Shown here: positions 1 to 11,435 of the stretch, piece after piece | Layout of the letters: each line of letters opens with the position of its first letter | Numbering within the stretch: the first letter of the stretch is position 1 | Assembly: GCA_020060215.1 (NCBI GenBank) | Contig: JAGVAP010000134.1 | Coordinates: 1-46,599 of the forward strand | Reading direction: 5' to 3' | Source: Deltaproteobacteria bacterium | GTDB lineage: Bacteria; Desulfobacterota; DSM-4660; Desulfatiglandales; HGW-15 | Length of the DNA: 46,599 nt | Translations under genes and position numbers: made by a program | The notes under the pieces: model-generated | The model's input: only the letters and a program-made list of their open reading frames with translations | The model's database searches: none | Told to the model about the DNA's origin: nothing

Positions 1-1
1 A

Positions 2-163
2 CGATGGCGCTCGGAGTTTATCAGGGGCATGGGCAAACGAAAGGACGAGTTCGTGATCATCATCGACATCGATCGGGTGTTCTCGACCGACGAGCTGGCG
101 TTTGTGCAGGAGGCGGGGGGAGCGATGGAAACACCGGAGGTGCAGACCGCCGCGGCGGCTTAA
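2..163 (+). CDS. cheW: CheW chemotaxis coupling protein, C-terminal fragment
   Basis: The window opens inside this gene, so only the last 53 codons are present. The readable frame contains RGMGKRKDEFVIIIDIDRVF, which matches the end of CheW-like domains (hydrophobic strand, 'ILDIDRVF', then an acidic helix). The tail is a short low-complexity stretch rich in Ala and Glu, ending at the TAA at 161-163. CheW links chemoreceptors to the kinase CheA at the membrane. The gene is followed by cheR, cheD and cheB in the same direction, which supports the call. A CheW-like domain closing a CheA or CheV protein would look similar, but the short tail after the domain fits a stand-alone CheW better. Confidence 0.75.
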   Translation, partial: RWRSEFIRGMGKRKDEFVIIIDIDRVFSTDELAFVQEAGGAMETPEVQTAAAA

Positions 164-230
164 TAGCGGATATCGCATCGATGCGATGCTCGCTTTTCAT
201 CTGATCGCCCATGCTCCTATTCATCTTATC

Positions 231-254
231 GTTCCCACGCCGGAGCGTGGGAAC
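231..254. repeat. GTTCCCACGC palindrome in the cheW-cheR gap
   Basis: The left arm GTTCCCACGC (231-240) and right arm GCGTGGGAAC (245-254) are perfect 10-bp complements around a 4-nt centre. A half copy (GGAGCGTGGGAACGATGA) sits near 11961-11978. This is a REP-like dispersed palindrome; no protein-coding signal is seen across the gap 164-363. Confidence 0.7.
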
Positions 255-363
255 GATGGGAAAATCCTCCCCCGAAGCAAGGAGGCGGAGGAGAGAATCC
301 ATGTCGGGTGGAGCACGGTGAGTGCTTATTCGAAAGGCAGGAGAAAGAAGACCGACAGCATCC

Positions 364-1250
364 ATGAATTCGACCATGGAAACCGCATCACATAAGACCG
401 GCCGCTGGGACAGGACTTTCGGGACAATGAAGGATGCCACCTTTTCCCGCCTGGCTTCGTTTATCCATACGGAGCTGGGCATCAAGATGACCGACGCCAA
501 GAGACCGATGCTCCAGGGGCGGCTGCAGAAGAGACTGCGCCACCTGGGGCTCGGGTCCTATGAGGAATATGTGAAATATGTCTTCAGTCCTGAGGGGATG
601 GAGGTGGAACTTTACCACCTCATCAATGCGGTCACCACGAACAAAACGGACTTCTTCCGCGAACCGAGACACTATGAGGTCCTGGTCCGCCAGGTCCTTC
701 CCCACCTGGTCGAGCAGCACTTTGCAGGCTTGAAAAGGAAGCTGAAGGTCTGGAGTGCGGCCTGCTCGACCGGCGAGGAGCCTTACACGCTGGCCATGGT
801 CCTGAGCGAATTCGAACAGAGGTGCCCGGGGTTCCAGTTTTCCGTCCTGGCCACCGACATCTCGACCAGGGTCCTGGAAACGGCCATGGCCGGCATCTAT
901 GACGAGGAGAAGATCGAACCCGTCCCCGCGCTCTTGAGGAAGAAGTATCTGCTCAGGGGAAAGGATGGGAGGCAGGGACTGGTGCGGATCGTCCCCACGT
1001 TGCGGTCCCTGGTCCGGTTTCAGAGACTGAACCTGATGGAGGAGCAATACGGCATCCAGGAAGCGATGGACGTCATCTTTTGCAGAAACGTCATCATCTA
1101 CTTCGATCGGCCCACGCAGGAAAAGGTGCTCAACACCATGGTTCGGTACCTCAGGCCGGGAGGATACCTGTTCATGGGGCATTCCGAGACATTGAACGGT
1201 TTCAAGATACCGTTGGAGCCTGTCGCCCTGACGGTCTACAGGAAGGTGGA

Positions 1251-1254
<4 letters not shown>
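364..1254 (+). CDS. cheR: CheR chemoreceptor glutamate methyltransferase
   Basis: SAM-dependent O-methyltransferase that methylates glutamates on chemoreceptors. The N-terminal helical domain (LASFIHTELGIKMTDAK onward) is followed by a Rossmann fold with the SAM-binding motif WSAACSTGEEPYTLAM and the later FCRNVIIYFD motif typical of CheR. The end (GYLFMGHSETL) is also characteristic. Starts at 364, 376 and 427 are all possible; 364 has an AGGAG about 20 nt upstream, while 427 gives a protein of 275 residues that begins directly with the conserved domain. The stop overlaps the cheD start by four bases, so the two are translationally coupled. Confidence 0.92.
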
Positions 1255-2890
<1,636 letters not shown>

Positions 2891-2957
2891 GGGCACTCTG
2901 ATGGGGCCGACACCTTTAAACCCTGTGCTATCCTGGCGACCCGTCCCGGATTCGCGC

Positions 2958-3057
2958 GATCAGCGATCAGCCATCAGGGGTCAGGCAGGGTCCAGACCAG
3001 TGAAAGCTGAACGCTGACAGCTGAAAGCTCCATCCGGAAACTCCAGTTTCCGGATGT
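2958..3057. repeat. Dispersed repeat B, copy 1, ending in a strong hairpin
   Basis: The block starts GATCAGCGATCAGCCATCAG, continues with GCTGAACGCTGACAGCTGAA units, and ends in a perfect 12-bp stem CATCCGGAAACT / AGTTTCCGGATG (3031-3042 and 3045-3056) followed by TTTT. A second copy with the same order of parts lies at 36906-37021. The hairpin plus short T run could also end transcription after cheB. Confidence 0.65.
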
Positions 3058-3075
3058 TTTGCGGGAGATTCGAAC

Positions 3076-3483
3076 ATGGACGTACGCGCATTGGTGGTGG
3101 AAGACGCGCCGGAACTGAGGAAGCTCATCCGGATGGTGCTTAGGGAGATGGGGATCAAAGATGTGGAGGAGGCCTCCGATGGTTTGGAGGCGCTGGCCCT
3201 CATCGAGAAAGGAACGAAGGCCGGAGAAGAGAAGAACCGGAGGTTCGATTTCGTACTCTGCGATATCCACATGCCGCAAATGGATGGAATCGGCCTGCTC
3301 CAGGAGATACGGAGGAGGGAGACGGTTCGGGACACACCCGTCATCATGATCAGCGGCGACAACACCGCCGAAAAGATCGTGGAGGCGGTGAAACTCGGTG
3401 CGGACGACTTCATCATCAAACCGTACACGGTAAAGATCGTCGAGCAGAAGGTCAGGAGGATCCTTGAAGGAAGGACTGGTTGA
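3076..3483 (+). CDS. CheY-like single-domain response regulator
   Basis: A 135-residue receiver domain with no output domain. It has the acidic pair near the N-terminus (VVEDAPELRK), the phospho-acceptor Asp63 in VLCDIHMPQMDG, a Ser in MISGDN and the conserved Lys in DDFIIKPYT. It probably carries the signal from CheA of this chemosensory cluster, whose kinase gene must lie left of the window, or from the hybrid kinase just downstream. The segment EKGTKAGEEKNRRFDF before the Asp strand is a slightly long loop. The start at 3076 lies a few bases after GGGAGA. Confidence 0.9.
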   Translation: MDVRALVVEDAPELRKLIRMVLREMGIKDVEEASDGLEALALIEKGTKAGEEKNRRFDFVLCDIHMPQMDGIGLLQEIRRRETVRDTPVIMISGDNTAEKIVEAVKLGADDFIIKPYTVKIVEQKVRRILEGRTG

Positions 3484-3582
3484 GACCGGCGCTCCTATTC
3501 TCCGGGTTCCGAGCGGGCCTGAGGGGAAGGCCACTGCAAGAGATCCCGGTTCCGGTCTGCCCCCGGCCGGAGAGCTGAAGCC

Positions 3583-6500
3583 ATGAGAATCAAAGCGGGA
3601 TTTCTATTGCTGATCGTTGCGCTGCTCGTCATTAGCGGCACCGCCGGTATCCTGCTTGTGAACCTGGAAATGCGAAAAGGGGCCCTGTTGGCCGCGGAGC
3701 GGCGGGCAACCAAGATACTGGATCAACACCTGGCCATCCATACCTATTTCACGAAGCAGCTGAAACCCAGGGTATTCGAGTTAACCGATCCGATCCTTTC
3801 GAAAGACTATTTTGATCCGGTCTGGATGTCCTCCACCTATGCGATCCGGGAAATCGAGAAATACGGCCGAGAGTTTGGCAACGGCGGTTACTACAGGGAG
3901 TGCGCAATCGATGCACGGAACCCAGAGAACGAAGCGAATGCGTACGAACGGGCGTTTCTGGAAGAGCTGAAAAGGAATCCCCGACTGGTGGTGAAATCCG
4001 GTGTTCAATCCCTGGACGGGGGCGAGTACCTGGTCGTGCTGCGCAGAGGGGAGGTGATGGAGGAGGCCTGTCTCCGCTGTCACGGCCGACCCGACCAGGC
4101 GCCGGGCGATCTGGTTCGCCTTTATGGGAACAAAGGGGGGTTTCACCGCAAAGTGGGGGAGGTGGCTCAGGCCATTTCGATCCGTTTGCCGGTCTCTGCG
4201 GCCTTCGGCGCTGCCGACCGCCTCTCGCTCCAGCTTTCTTCAGGGCTACTGGGTATCCTGATAATCGTTCTTGCGGTGCTCTACTGGTGGGGAAACCGGC
4301 GGATACTGGCACCACTGAACGCCCTCCGCGAAAAGGCGCTGAACATCTCGGACGATCCCGCGAAGGTCGGAGAGGTCATGCCGCTGCCCGGTGGAAGGGA
4401 ACTGGACGAACTGACCGCCTCCTTCAACAAGATGTCGATCAGCCTCCGCGAGAGCAGGGACCATCTGGAAGAGACGGTGGAGACGAGAACTGCTGAGCTT
4501 CAACGCGCAAACCGGCGACTGAAGAGAGAAATCGAAGAACGAAAGAAGGCCGAAAAAGAACAGCGCAATTTGTCCGAGCGGCTTCTTTTCCTGTACAGGC
4601 AGGCGAACGACATCATCTTCATGACCGACGAAAGCCACCATATCCTGGAGGCGAACGAGAGGGCCGTCCAAGCCTACGGATATTCGATCGAGGAATTCAG
4701 GGGGTTCTCGATGCGGCAGATACGGTCACCGGAGATGCGGGAAGACTATGACCGCAGGATCAGGACCCTCGACTCCACCGACGGCCTGATCTTTGAAACC
4801 CTTCACCAGAGGAAGGACGGGTCGGTCTTTCCGGTGGAGTGCAGCATCAAGAGGATGGAAATCGGGGGCAAATGCTATCACCAGAGCATCCTCCGGGACA
4901 TCACCGAGAGAAAGAAGTCGGAGGAGGAAATCCGCCGGAGCGAGAACCGGCTGAGGAGCCTGACCAGGATCCTGCAGTACCGTGCAAAGAATGTCCAGGA
5001 CTTCCTGGACTATGCCCTGCACGAGGCCATCGCGCTCACCGAAAGCGGGATCGGCTACATCTATCACTACAGCGAGGAAGGGAAGGAGTTCGTCCTGAAC
5101 AGCTGGTCCAGGGAGGTGATGAAGGAGTGCAGGATCACCAGGCCCCAAACCCGCTACGCTCTGGAGAATACGGGCGTCTGGGGGGAGGTGGTCCGCCAGC
5201 GGAAACCGATCATCATCAACGATTTCGAGTCTGATCATCCGCTCAAGAAGGGCTACCCCGAAGGCCATGCGAAGCTTTGCAGGTACATCAGCATCCCCGT
5301 TTTCCTCGACGGGCGCATCGTGGCCGTGGTAGGGCTCGCCAACAAGCCTTCGGACTACACCGAGACGGACATCCTGCAGCTTTCCCTCCTCATGGAGGGG
5401 GTATTCAAAGAAGTTGAACGGCTGAGGGCGGAAGACGCGCTTCGTGAAGCGATCCGCGCAGCGGAGTCCGCCAATGCGGCCAAGAGCGAGTTCCTGGCCA
5501 GAATGAGCCATGAGATCCGAACCCCCTTGAACGGGGTGATTGGGATGACGGGGCTCCTGCTCGATGCCGGCCTTACCCCGGAGCAGCGCCGCTATGCGGA
5601 GATCATCAGGAAGAGCGGTGAGCTGCTGCTGACCATCATCAACGACATCCTGGACTTTTCGAAGGTGGAGGCGCGCAGGCTCGAGCTGGAAATGGTGGAT
5701 TTCGACCTGAGTGCGACAGTGGAAGACCTCGTCGAGATCATGTCTATCAGCGCCCATGAAAAAGGTCTGGAGATGACCTGCCGGATAGAGCCTGAGGTGC
5801 CCGCGCTCGTTCGGGGAGATCCGGGCCGCTTGAGGCAGATCATCATCAACATGACCGGCAACGCCGTCAAGTTCACGGAGCGGGGGAGGGTCGATATTCA
5901 TGTTGCCCGCGAAGGGCAAGACGAGGGTTCGCCGACAGTCCGGTTCACGATCACGGATACCGGGATCGGCATCCCAAGGGACAGGATCGATTCGGTCTTT
6001 TCACCATTCGTTCAGGCGGACGGATCGACCACGCGCAGGTATGGCGGCACCGGTCTCGGCCTGGCCATATCAAAGGAGCTCGCCGAGCTGATGGGGGGGC
6101 GGATCGGCTGCGACAGCGAAGAGGGGATCGGATCGATTTTCTGGTTCACCGCAGCCTTCGAAAAGCCGAAGAGGATGGTGCCTGGGCAGGACCTTGCCCG
6201 CGAAGATGGAGGGAAGACGGCCGCCAAGGCTCCTTTCACGGTTCGGGCCGAATCGGTCCATGGCGCGGCGCGGATCCTCCTGGCAGAGGACAATCCGACC
6301 AACCGGGCGGTGGCGCTTGCCCTGCTGGAGAAGCTGGGATATCGGGTCGACGCCGTGGAGGACGGCCGCCGGGCGGTGAAGGCCCTTCAACAGGCTCCTT
6401 ACGACCTGGTGCTTATGGACTGCGAGATGCCGGAGCTGGACGGCTATCAGGCGACGCGGACCATCCGGGACCCCCTGGGCGGCGCCCTCAATCCAGACCT

Positions 6501-7098
6501 CCCGATCATTGCCATGACCGCACACGCGATGAAAGGGGACCGGGAGAAGTGCATGGATGCCGGCATGGACGACTATCTTGCCAAGCCGATCGATCCCGGC
6601 GTTCTGGGCCGGCTCCTGAGGAAATGGCTGCGAGAGGCCAAGCGAAAATCAACAGATGGTTTGGCCGAGCCGGGCTCGCCAACCGTTCGCCCTGAGGTAT
6701 CGGAGGGCGAAACGTCCCGTCAGCTCAGATCCCCTTCCATACCTCGAAACATCGAAGCGGGCGAACCTCTTCTGGACCAGGAGGATCTCCTTCAGAGGCT
6801 GGCCGGGGACAAGGAGACGGCCCGCGTGGTCATCGAGACATTCCTCGAGGACATGCCCAGGCAGATCCTCAGCCTGAGAAATCTTCTCGGTGAAGGCGAT
6901 GCGATAAAGATCAGGCGGCAGGCGCATACGATCAAGGGGGCGGCGGCCAACGTGGGCGCCGCAGCCATGCGGAAAGCCGCCCTGGCCGTTGAGAGCGCAG
7001 CCGAAGAGGGGAATCTCGAGGAGGCTGTCGAGAGCTTCGCCGCACTCGAAGAGGGGTTTCGTAAGCTTTTCGACATGCTCAATTTTCCAGTTGTATGA
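3583..7098 (+). CDS. Hybrid histidine kinase with haem-type (DUF3365) sensor, HAMP, PAS, GAF, receiver and HPt
   Basis: A 1171-residue membrane kinase. Order of parts: TM helix about 6-27; periplasmic DUF3365/Tll0287-like region about 30-210 with one c-type haem motif CLRCH at 163-167; second TM about 219-238; HAMP; coiled coil; PAS about 335-450; GAF about 460-615; HisKA with His643 in [11 protein letters not shown]; intact HATPase ([26 protein letters not shown]); receiver with Asp946 in [11 protein letters not shown]; and an HPt domain with His1115 in [13 protein letters not shown]. This is a full phosphorelay in one chain. The haem site suggests redox, NO or another gas or small-molecule signal (inference). 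It is followed 28 bp later by a receiver gene, the likely phosphorelay target. Confidence 0.93.
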   Translation: MRIKAGFLLLIVALLVISGTAGILLVNLEMRKGALLAAERRATKILDQHLAIHTYFTKQLKPRVFELTDPILSKDYFDPVWMSSTYAIREIEKYGREFGNGGYYRECAIDARNPENEANAYERAFLEELKRNPRLVVKSGVQSLDGGEYLVVLRRGEVMEEACLRCHGRPDQAPGDLVRLYGNKGGFHRKVGEVAQAISIRLPVSAAFGAADRLSLQLSSGLLGILIIVLAVLYWWGNRRILAPLNALREKALNISDDPAKVGEVMPLPGGRELDELTASFNKMSISLRESRDHLEETVETRTAELQRANRRLKREIEERKKAEKEQRNLSERLLFLYRQANDIIFMTDESHHILEANERAVQAYGYSIEEFRGFSMRQIRSPEMREDYDRRIRTLDSTDGLIFETLHQRKDGSVFPVECSIKRMEIGGKCYHQSILRDITERKKSEEEIRRSENRLRSLTRILQYRAKNVQDFLDYALHEAIALTESGIGYIYHYSEEGKEFVLNSWSREVMKECRITRPQTRYALENTGVWGEVVRQRKPIIINDFESDHPLKKGYPEGHAKLCRYISIPVFLDGRIVAVVGLANKPSDYTETDILQLSLLMEGVFKEVERLRAEDALREAIRAAESANAAKSEFLARMSHEIRTPLNGVIGMTGLLLDAGLTPEQRRYAEIIRKSGELLLTIINDILDFSKVEARRLELEMVDFDLSATVEDLVEIMSISAHEKGLEMTCRIEPEVPALVRGDPGRLRQIIINMTGNAVKFTERGRVDIHVAREGQDEGSPTVRFTITDTGIGIPRDRIDSVFSPFVQADGSTTRRYGGTGLGLAISKELAELMGGRIGCDSEEGIGSIFWFTAAFEKPKRMVPGQDLAREDGGKTAAKAPFTVRAESVHGAARILLAEDNPTNRAVALALLEKLGYRVDAVEDGRRAVKALQQAPYDLVLMDCEMPELDGYQATRTIRDPLGGALNPDLPIIAMTAHAMKGDREKCMDAGMDDYLAKPIDPGVLGRLLRKWLREAKRKSTDGLAEPGSPTVRPEVSEGETSRQLRSPSIPRNIEAGEPLLDQEDLLQRLAGDKETARVVIETFLEDMPRQILSLRNLLGEGDAIKIRRQAHTIKGAAANVGAAAMRKAALAVESAAEEGNLEEAVESFAALEEGFRKLFDMLNFPVV

Positions 7099-7126
7099 AG
7101 ACCGCACAGCAAGGGAGGAACCGACC

Positions 7127-7522
7127 ATGAAAACACTGATCGTGGAAGATGATTTTACAAGCCGGATCCTGCTTCAGCAGATTCTTTCCCCTTTTGGCGA
7201 ATGCCACATTGCGGTGAACGGCAGGGAGGCGATTGAAGCCTTCAGGTCGGCCGGAGAAAGCAGGAGCTCCTACGATCTTGTATGCCTCGACGTCATGATG
7301 CCGGAGATGGACGGGCAAAGCGTTCTCAAGGAGATCCGCGAGATGGAGCGCGCCCGTGCCGTCCGGCCGGGCCACGGCGTGAAGGTCATCATGACGACCG
7401 CGCTGGATGATCCTCGAAATGTCTTCGATGCCTTCAAGTCCCTTTGCGACGCCTACCTCGTCAAGCCCATCAAAAAGGCGGAACTGATCCGCCGTATCCG
7501 GTCTTTCGGACTGATCAGCTAG
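7127..7522 (+). CDS. CheY-like response regulator, partner of the hybrid kinase
   Basis: A 131-residue stand-alone receiver domain. The acidic pair is in VEDDFTSR, the phospho-acceptor is Asp55 in VCLDVMMPEMDG, the Thr is in IMTTALDD, and the Lys is in YLVKPIKKAEL. The start at 7127 is chosen because GGGAGGAA lies 8 bases upstream; a longer reading back into the kinase gene has no ribosome site. The 28-bp distance to the hybrid kinase, which ends in an HPt domain, makes this the natural acceptor of its phosphate. It has no DNA-binding part, so it must act on a protein partner such as a flagellar motor or another enzyme. Confidence 0.9.
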   Translation: MKTLIVEDDFTSRILLQQILSPFGECHIAVNGREAIEAFRSAGESRSSYDLVCLDVMMPEMDGQSVLKEIREMERARAVRPGHGVKVIMTTALDDPRNVFDAFKSLCDAYLVKPIKKAELIRRIRSFGLIS

Positions 7523-7636
7523 AGGAAGAAAGGCAAGGGCCGCAGGAGCGAAGCTATTGCTTTCCTTCATGGAAACAGTCCCTGGATCTTGGCACGCATT
7601 TTCACGTCCACGGTAACGAATTCCGGATCGATTTCA

Positions 7637-7690
7637 CCCTTCGTGCTCTTCGTGGTGGATTGCCTCTCTTACCACGAAGGACACGAAGGG
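7637..7690. repeat. Inverted repeat of CTTCGTG/CACGAAG units
   Basis: The left arm CCCTTCGTGCTCTTCGTGGT (7637-7656) pairs with ACCACGAAGGACACGAAGGG (7671-7690), with two mismatches and a 14-nt loop. 'Cttcgtgtccttcgtggt' elements are a common dispersed intergenic repeat type in several phyla. It lies downstream of the chemosensory operon and could form a strong RNA hairpin there. Confidence 0.7.
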
Positions 7691-7780
7691 CTGATACCGA
7701 ACTTATGAAACCATGCTCACTCGAGGTTGAGGGGGTTCCACCGAGGGCGGCATGCCTCCTATGATGAGGAGAGAAGAACC

Positions 7781-7808
7781 TTGACTATTGCTCCGGCGGA
7801 TATACAAT
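7781..7808 (+). promoter_or_regulatory. Sigma-70-type promoter with long leader for the RRM gene
   Basis: TTGACT (7781-7786), a 16-bp spacer and TACAAT (7803-7808) match the consensus well. Transcription from here would leave an untranslated leader of about 215 nt before the RRM protein start at 8033. Confidence 0.55.
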
Positions 7809-8032
7809 GTTTGAAATTTCGTTCTTCCGCTTTTGAATCAGCGATAACAACCATCTGTTGGCTGCCAGGAAGCCGATGACTTACCTCCGTTCTGCACCCC
7901 TTTTACTGGGAAGACCCCTGTTGACTCACTGCATAGGATAGCCGAAATCGTCACGAACAATCCCGGCTTCAGGTCGGGATCAGTTTTTGGGAACGAGGGA
8001 TTCAAGGGAAAAACCGTAAAGGGGAGGAGAAG

Positions 8033-8311
8033 ATGAACATCTACATCGGCAATCTGTCTTACCAGGTCACGGAGGAAGATATCCAAAAGGCCTTTGAGCC
8101 GTTTGGTCAGGTCGAATCCGCCAAGATCATCCGGGACAACTACTCAGGCAGGTCCAAAGGATTCGGTTTTGTTGAAATGCCGGTGGACAACGAGGCCGAA
8201 GCGGCGATTGCCGGACTCAATGGGAAGGACCTCAAGGGGAGAGCGCTCACGGTGAACAAGGCTCGACCCCGGACGGAATCTCGTGGAAGTCCGCGCAGTA
8301 GGGGCGCTTGA
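8033..8311 (+). CDS. RRM-domain RNA-binding protein
   Basis: A small (92-residue) single RNA recognition motif protein like the Rbp/cold-shock RNA-binding proteins of cyanobacteria and many Desulfobacterota. RNP2 is IYIGNLS (residues 3-9) and RNP1 is KGFGFVEM (42-49), with the aromatic residues that stack on RNA in place. The tail (ARPRTESRGSPRSRGA) is short, basic and Gly/Ser/Arg-rich, as in that group. GGGGAGGAGAAG lies directly before the ATG. The long leader upstream fits cold or stress regulation at RNA level, though that is inferred from the family, not shown. Confidence 0.93.
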   Translation: MNIYIGNLSYQVTEEDIQKAFEPFGQVESAKIIRDNYSGRSKGFGFVEMPVDNEAEAAIAGLNGKDLKGRALTVNKARPRTESRGSPRSRGA

Positions 8312-8472
8312 AGAGGGTTTGAATCACGGCTCGGGCCGCTCCTGTCCAGCCGTTCCACCGTTGATCAAGTTCGCGTCTCGTCCGCCCCGGGCGTCTCCAT
8401 TTGAAAGAAGACGGGTAGCCGGCCCGACCACCGCCGGGCTGTGCCACACTCCCTTCTAGAAGGTGAAACGCA

Positions 8473-9948
8473 ATGAATGTCCTTCTGATCTCTCCTGAAT
8501 TTCCCGATACCTTCTGGGGTTTCAAACACGCCATCAAGTTCATTCGGAAGAGGGCGGCCTATCCCCCCCTCGGGCTGCTGACCGTGGGAGCCATGCTGCC
8601 GAAGAGCTGGGCCAAACGGCTGGTGGACATCAACGTGAGAGCCCTCAGAGAGGAGGATCTCCTGTGGGCGGATATGGCCTTTATCAGCGCCATGGCCGTG
8701 CAGCGGGACTCGGTCCACCGGATCCTGACGCGGTGCAAGGAGGCGGGGGTCAAGATCGTGGCCGGAGGGCCGCTTTTTGCTAGTGAGTACAAACAGTTTG
8801 AAGAAGTCGACCATTTCGTCCTGAACGAGGCCGAGATCACGCTCCCCCCCTTTCTGGAAGACCTCGAGAAGGGGTGCGCGAAACCGGTGTACCGTACGGA
8901 CGAGTTCTGCGACATCAAGACCACCCCCGCACCCATGTGGGAATTGATCCATTTCAAGGATTATGCCTCCATGAGCGTCCAGTTCTCCAGGGGCTGTCCT
9001 TTCCACTGCGAGTTCTGCAATGTCACGGCGCTCTTCGGCCGAAAACCGAGGATCAAGACCGCGGAGCAGGTCATCGGTGAACTGGATGCGCTTTACCGCC
9101 AGGGGTGGAGGGGGCAGGTTTTTTTCGTGGACGACAACTTCATCGGAAACAAGAAGTACCTGAAAACGCATCTTCTCCCGGCGCTGATGGAATGGCGCAA
9201 GGGAAAAGCAGCCATGCCTTTCCTGACGGAGGCCTCCATTGATCTGGCCGACGACGCGGAGCTGATGGAGATGATGGTCTCCTCGGGTTTCGATGCGGTT
9301 TTTATCGGAATCGAAACGGTCAGTGAAGAAGGGCTCGCCGAATGCAACAAGAAGCAGAACACGAAGCGGGACTTGATTGGAAGTGTAAAGAGCATCCAGC
9401 GGAAGGGGCTTCAGGTCCACGGCGGGTTCATCATCGGGTTCGACACCGACACACGATCCATTTTCCAGAGGCAGATCGAGTTCATCCAGAACAGCGGGAT
9501 CGTTACGGCCATGGTCGGCCTGCTCCAGGCCCCTCCGGGTACCAAGCTCTACGACCGGCTCTTGAAAGAGGGCCGCTTGAGCGGCCCGATGTCCGGGAAC
9601 ACGGACGGCACGACCAACATCGTGACGCGCATGGATCTCCGAGCGCTGCGGGAAGGGTATGCCAACCTGATGCGCCACATCTATTCACCGAAGAACTACT
9701 ACCGCAGGATCAGAACATTCCTGAGAGAGTATAATCCGCCCAAGATCAAGGCTCGTCCGGACCTGCAACGGGTCCTTGCCCTTTTTCGTTCCATGCTCCG
9801 GTTGGGAGTCTTCGGAAGAGAGCGGTTCCAGTACTGGGGGATCCTCTTCTGGGCGCTCTTCCGCCGCCCCCAGCTGCTCACCCTGGCCATCACTTGCGCG
9901 ATTTACGGCCACCATTTCCGAAGGGTCTGCAAATTCATTTCCACTTGA
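8473..9948 (+). CDS. Cobalamin-binding radical SAM protein (DUF4070 type)
   Basis: A 491-residue protein with an N-terminal B12-binding-like Rossmann domain (about 1-140; MNVLLISPEFPDTFWGF, later GGPLFASEY) and a radical SAM TIM barrel starting with the iron-sulfur motif CPFHCEFC (Cys175, Cys179, Cys182). The C-terminal part (from about 370; YSPKNYYRRIRTFL onward) fits the DUF4070 region that follows this barrel in many methylase-like members, including the hopanoid methylase HpnP. There are no hopanoid or other biosynthetic genes nearby, so the substrate is unknown. The B12 domain lacks the classic DxHxxG motif, which is normal in this class. The ATG follows AGAAGGTG by a few bases. Confidence 0.88.
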   Translation: MNVLLISPEFPDTFWGFKHAIKFIRKRAAYPPLGLLTVGAMLPKSWAKRLVDINVRALREEDLLWADMAFISAMAVQRDSVHRILTRCKEAGVKIVAGGPLFASEYKQFEEVDHFVLNEAEITLPPFLEDLEKGCAKPVYRTDEFCDIKTTPAPMWELIHFKDYASMSVQFSRGCPFHCEFCNVTALFGRKPRIKTAEQVIGELDALYRQGWRGQVFFVDDNFIGNKKYLKTHLLPALMEWRKGKAAMPFLTEASIDLADDAELMEMMVSSGFDAVFIGIETVSEEGLAECNKKQNTKRDLIGSVKSIQRKGLQVHGGFIIGFDTDTRSIFQRQIEFIQNSGIVTAMVGLLQAPPGTKLYDRLLKEGRLSGPMSGNTDGTTNIVTRMDLRALREGYANLMRHIYSPKNYYRRIRTFLREYNPPKIKARPDLQRVLALFRSMLRLGVFGRERFQYWGILFWALFRRPQLLTLAITCAIYGHHFRRVCKFIST

Positions 9949-10064
9949 GTCTGGAGGAATGTCTACGCACCCCTAGGAACGGTACTTGTCCACCCTACCC
10001 GGAGAATACAGGAACACCCCCATTTACTCGAAACCTGTTCTCTGGGAATTTACGACCCATTTCC

Positions 10065-11432
10065 ATGTCCATGGTTCGGTTGGAATCAGAAGGCAGAGAT
10101 AACCGGGATTTTGCGAGGGCTTTTATGACGGGTTTGAAGTTGGATACAGGGACAGTCCGGAAGAATTCGGGGGGCAAGGTCGGATCGGGTGACCGCGGCG
10201 AGTTGAGATGGTTGCATCAACGAATCGAGGAGCTTGGGGCGAGTCTTGCGGGCCAGCAGGATGAGGCGCGGGAGGTCTCGGCCCGGACAGAGAAGATCGT
10301 CGGGCTCGCTTCCATGGCCTCCGGATCGGTAATCTATGACCTGGGGCTGGGGAACGGCCGGTTCCGGATGCTCTACGGAGTGCGTGAAATGCTCGGATTC
10401 GACCCCGAGGAAGTGGACCTGACCCACTCCTGGTGGCGTGATCGCATCCATCCGGAGGACAGGCAGTGGATGGAGGCGCGGTTTGCGGGGGCGGTTGAAG
10501 AAGGCACAGGCTGCCGTTTGAGATACCGCATCCGTCACAAGGCCGGTCACTATATCCGTGTGGAGGAAGTCATGCAGAGCTACAGCGGCGCGCCCGGTCT
10601 CCCGGGCAATGCGATCGGATGTGTGATGGAGGTTTGCGACCGGCCGGCCGCCGAAGAATCGACAGAGGCTCCCGCGCGGGGAGCGGAGGTTCCGCAAGCC
10701 AGGGAGTGGATGCTTCGTGCTGAGAGATTGGAGTCCGTCAACCGGGACCTTCAGGATCTTACGTCCACAGCATCCAGGAACCTGCTGGATCCTCTTCGCA
10801 AGATCAGGGTCTTCGGGGAGATGATCGAGAGCAAATGGTCCGGGTCCACGGAAGGGCGCGAGTATCTGGCCCGCATGCAGAAAGCGGCTCTGAGGATGCA
10901 GGCCGTGCTCGAAGGACTTCAGACCTATGCACAGCTCGACAGCCGGGTGGTGCCGTTTTCAGAAGTGGATCTCGGCCGGACCGTCAGAGAAGCCGTCGCT
11001 TCTCTCAAAGAACGGATGGATGATACCGGGGCCGAGGTGGAGGTGGGCGAACTGCCTCGCGTCCATGGGGACAGCCTGCAGATCAGGCTCCTCTTCCAGA
11101 ACCTGATCGAAAACGGCCTCAAGTTCCACTCGGAGGGAAGACGCCCGCATGTCAGGATCTGGGCCGATCCGGCAATGGGTCAGGCGCCGTGCGAGGCGGG
11201 GACGTGCAGGATCCTGGTGGAAGACAACGGGATCGGCTTCGAGGAAGGGAAACAGGCCGATCTTTTCAATCCTTTTCAGAGGATTCACGGAAAGGACGAG
11301 GTTGAAGGCGCCGGAATGGGACTTGCCCTCTGCAAGAAGATCATGAGTCGACACGGCGGCGGCATTGCGGCCAGGAGCGCCGTCGGAAGAGGCTCTACCT
11401 TCATTTTGACGTTTCCAGGACGGGAAAGGTGA
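10065..11432 (+). CDS. PAS histidine-kinase-like protein lacking the H-box histidine
   Basis: A soluble sensor of about 455 residues. A PAS/PAC region (about 80-200; RIHPEDRQWMEARF, GHYIRVEEVMQ) is followed by a DHp-type helix and a complete HATPase domain (NLIENGLKF, VEDNGIGF, GAGMGLALCKKI). In the DHp helix the usual 'SHDLQEPLRKI' pattern reads ASRNLLDPLRKI: the phospho-acceptor His is Arg238 (codon AGG at 10776-10778). Autophosphorylation at the normal place is therefore not possible. The start is uncertain; ATGs at 10065, 10071 and 10125 have weak ribosome sites. The next gene, 4 bp on, is an Rcp1-type receiver, the usual partner of this kinase family. Confidence 0.85.
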   Translation: MSMVRLESEGRDNRDFARAFMTGLKLDTGTVRKNSGGKVGSGDRGELRWLHQRIEELGASLAGQQDEAREVSARTEKIVGLASMASGSVIYDLGLGNGRFRMLYGVREMLGFDPEEVDLTHSWWRDRIHPEDRQWMEARFAGAVEEGTGCRLRYRIRHKAGHYIRVEEVMQSYSGAPGLPGNAIGCVMEVCDRPAAEESTEAPARGAEVPQAREWMLRAERLESVNRDLQDLTSTASRNLLDPLRKIRVFGEMIESKWSGSTEGREYLARMQKAALRMQAVLEGLQTYAQLDSRVVPFSEVDLGRTVREAVASLKERMDDTGAEVEVGELPRVHGDSLQIRLLFQNLIENGLKFHSEGRRPHVRIWADPAMGQAPCEAGTCRILVEDNGIGFEEGKQADLFNPFQRIHGKDEVEGAGMGLALCKKIMSRHGGGIAARSAVGRGSTFILTFPGRER

Positions 11433-11435
11433 GGA

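Larger units (their letters stand above)
7523..8032. other. 510-bp non-coding region before the RRM gene
   Basis: No convincing gene is seen. The left part holds an inverted repeat of CTTCGTG units (7637-7690). The middle has a good sigma-70-type promoter at 7781-7808, and the right part is a leader of about 215 nt running to the RRM gene, ending in an AGGGGAGGAG ribosome site. Confidence 0.6.

Noticed and set aside
8473..9948. Hopanoid methylase HpnP
   Set aside because: Same general layout (B12 domain, radical SAM, DUF4070), but no hopanoid genes nearby and no diagnostic residue that I can name.
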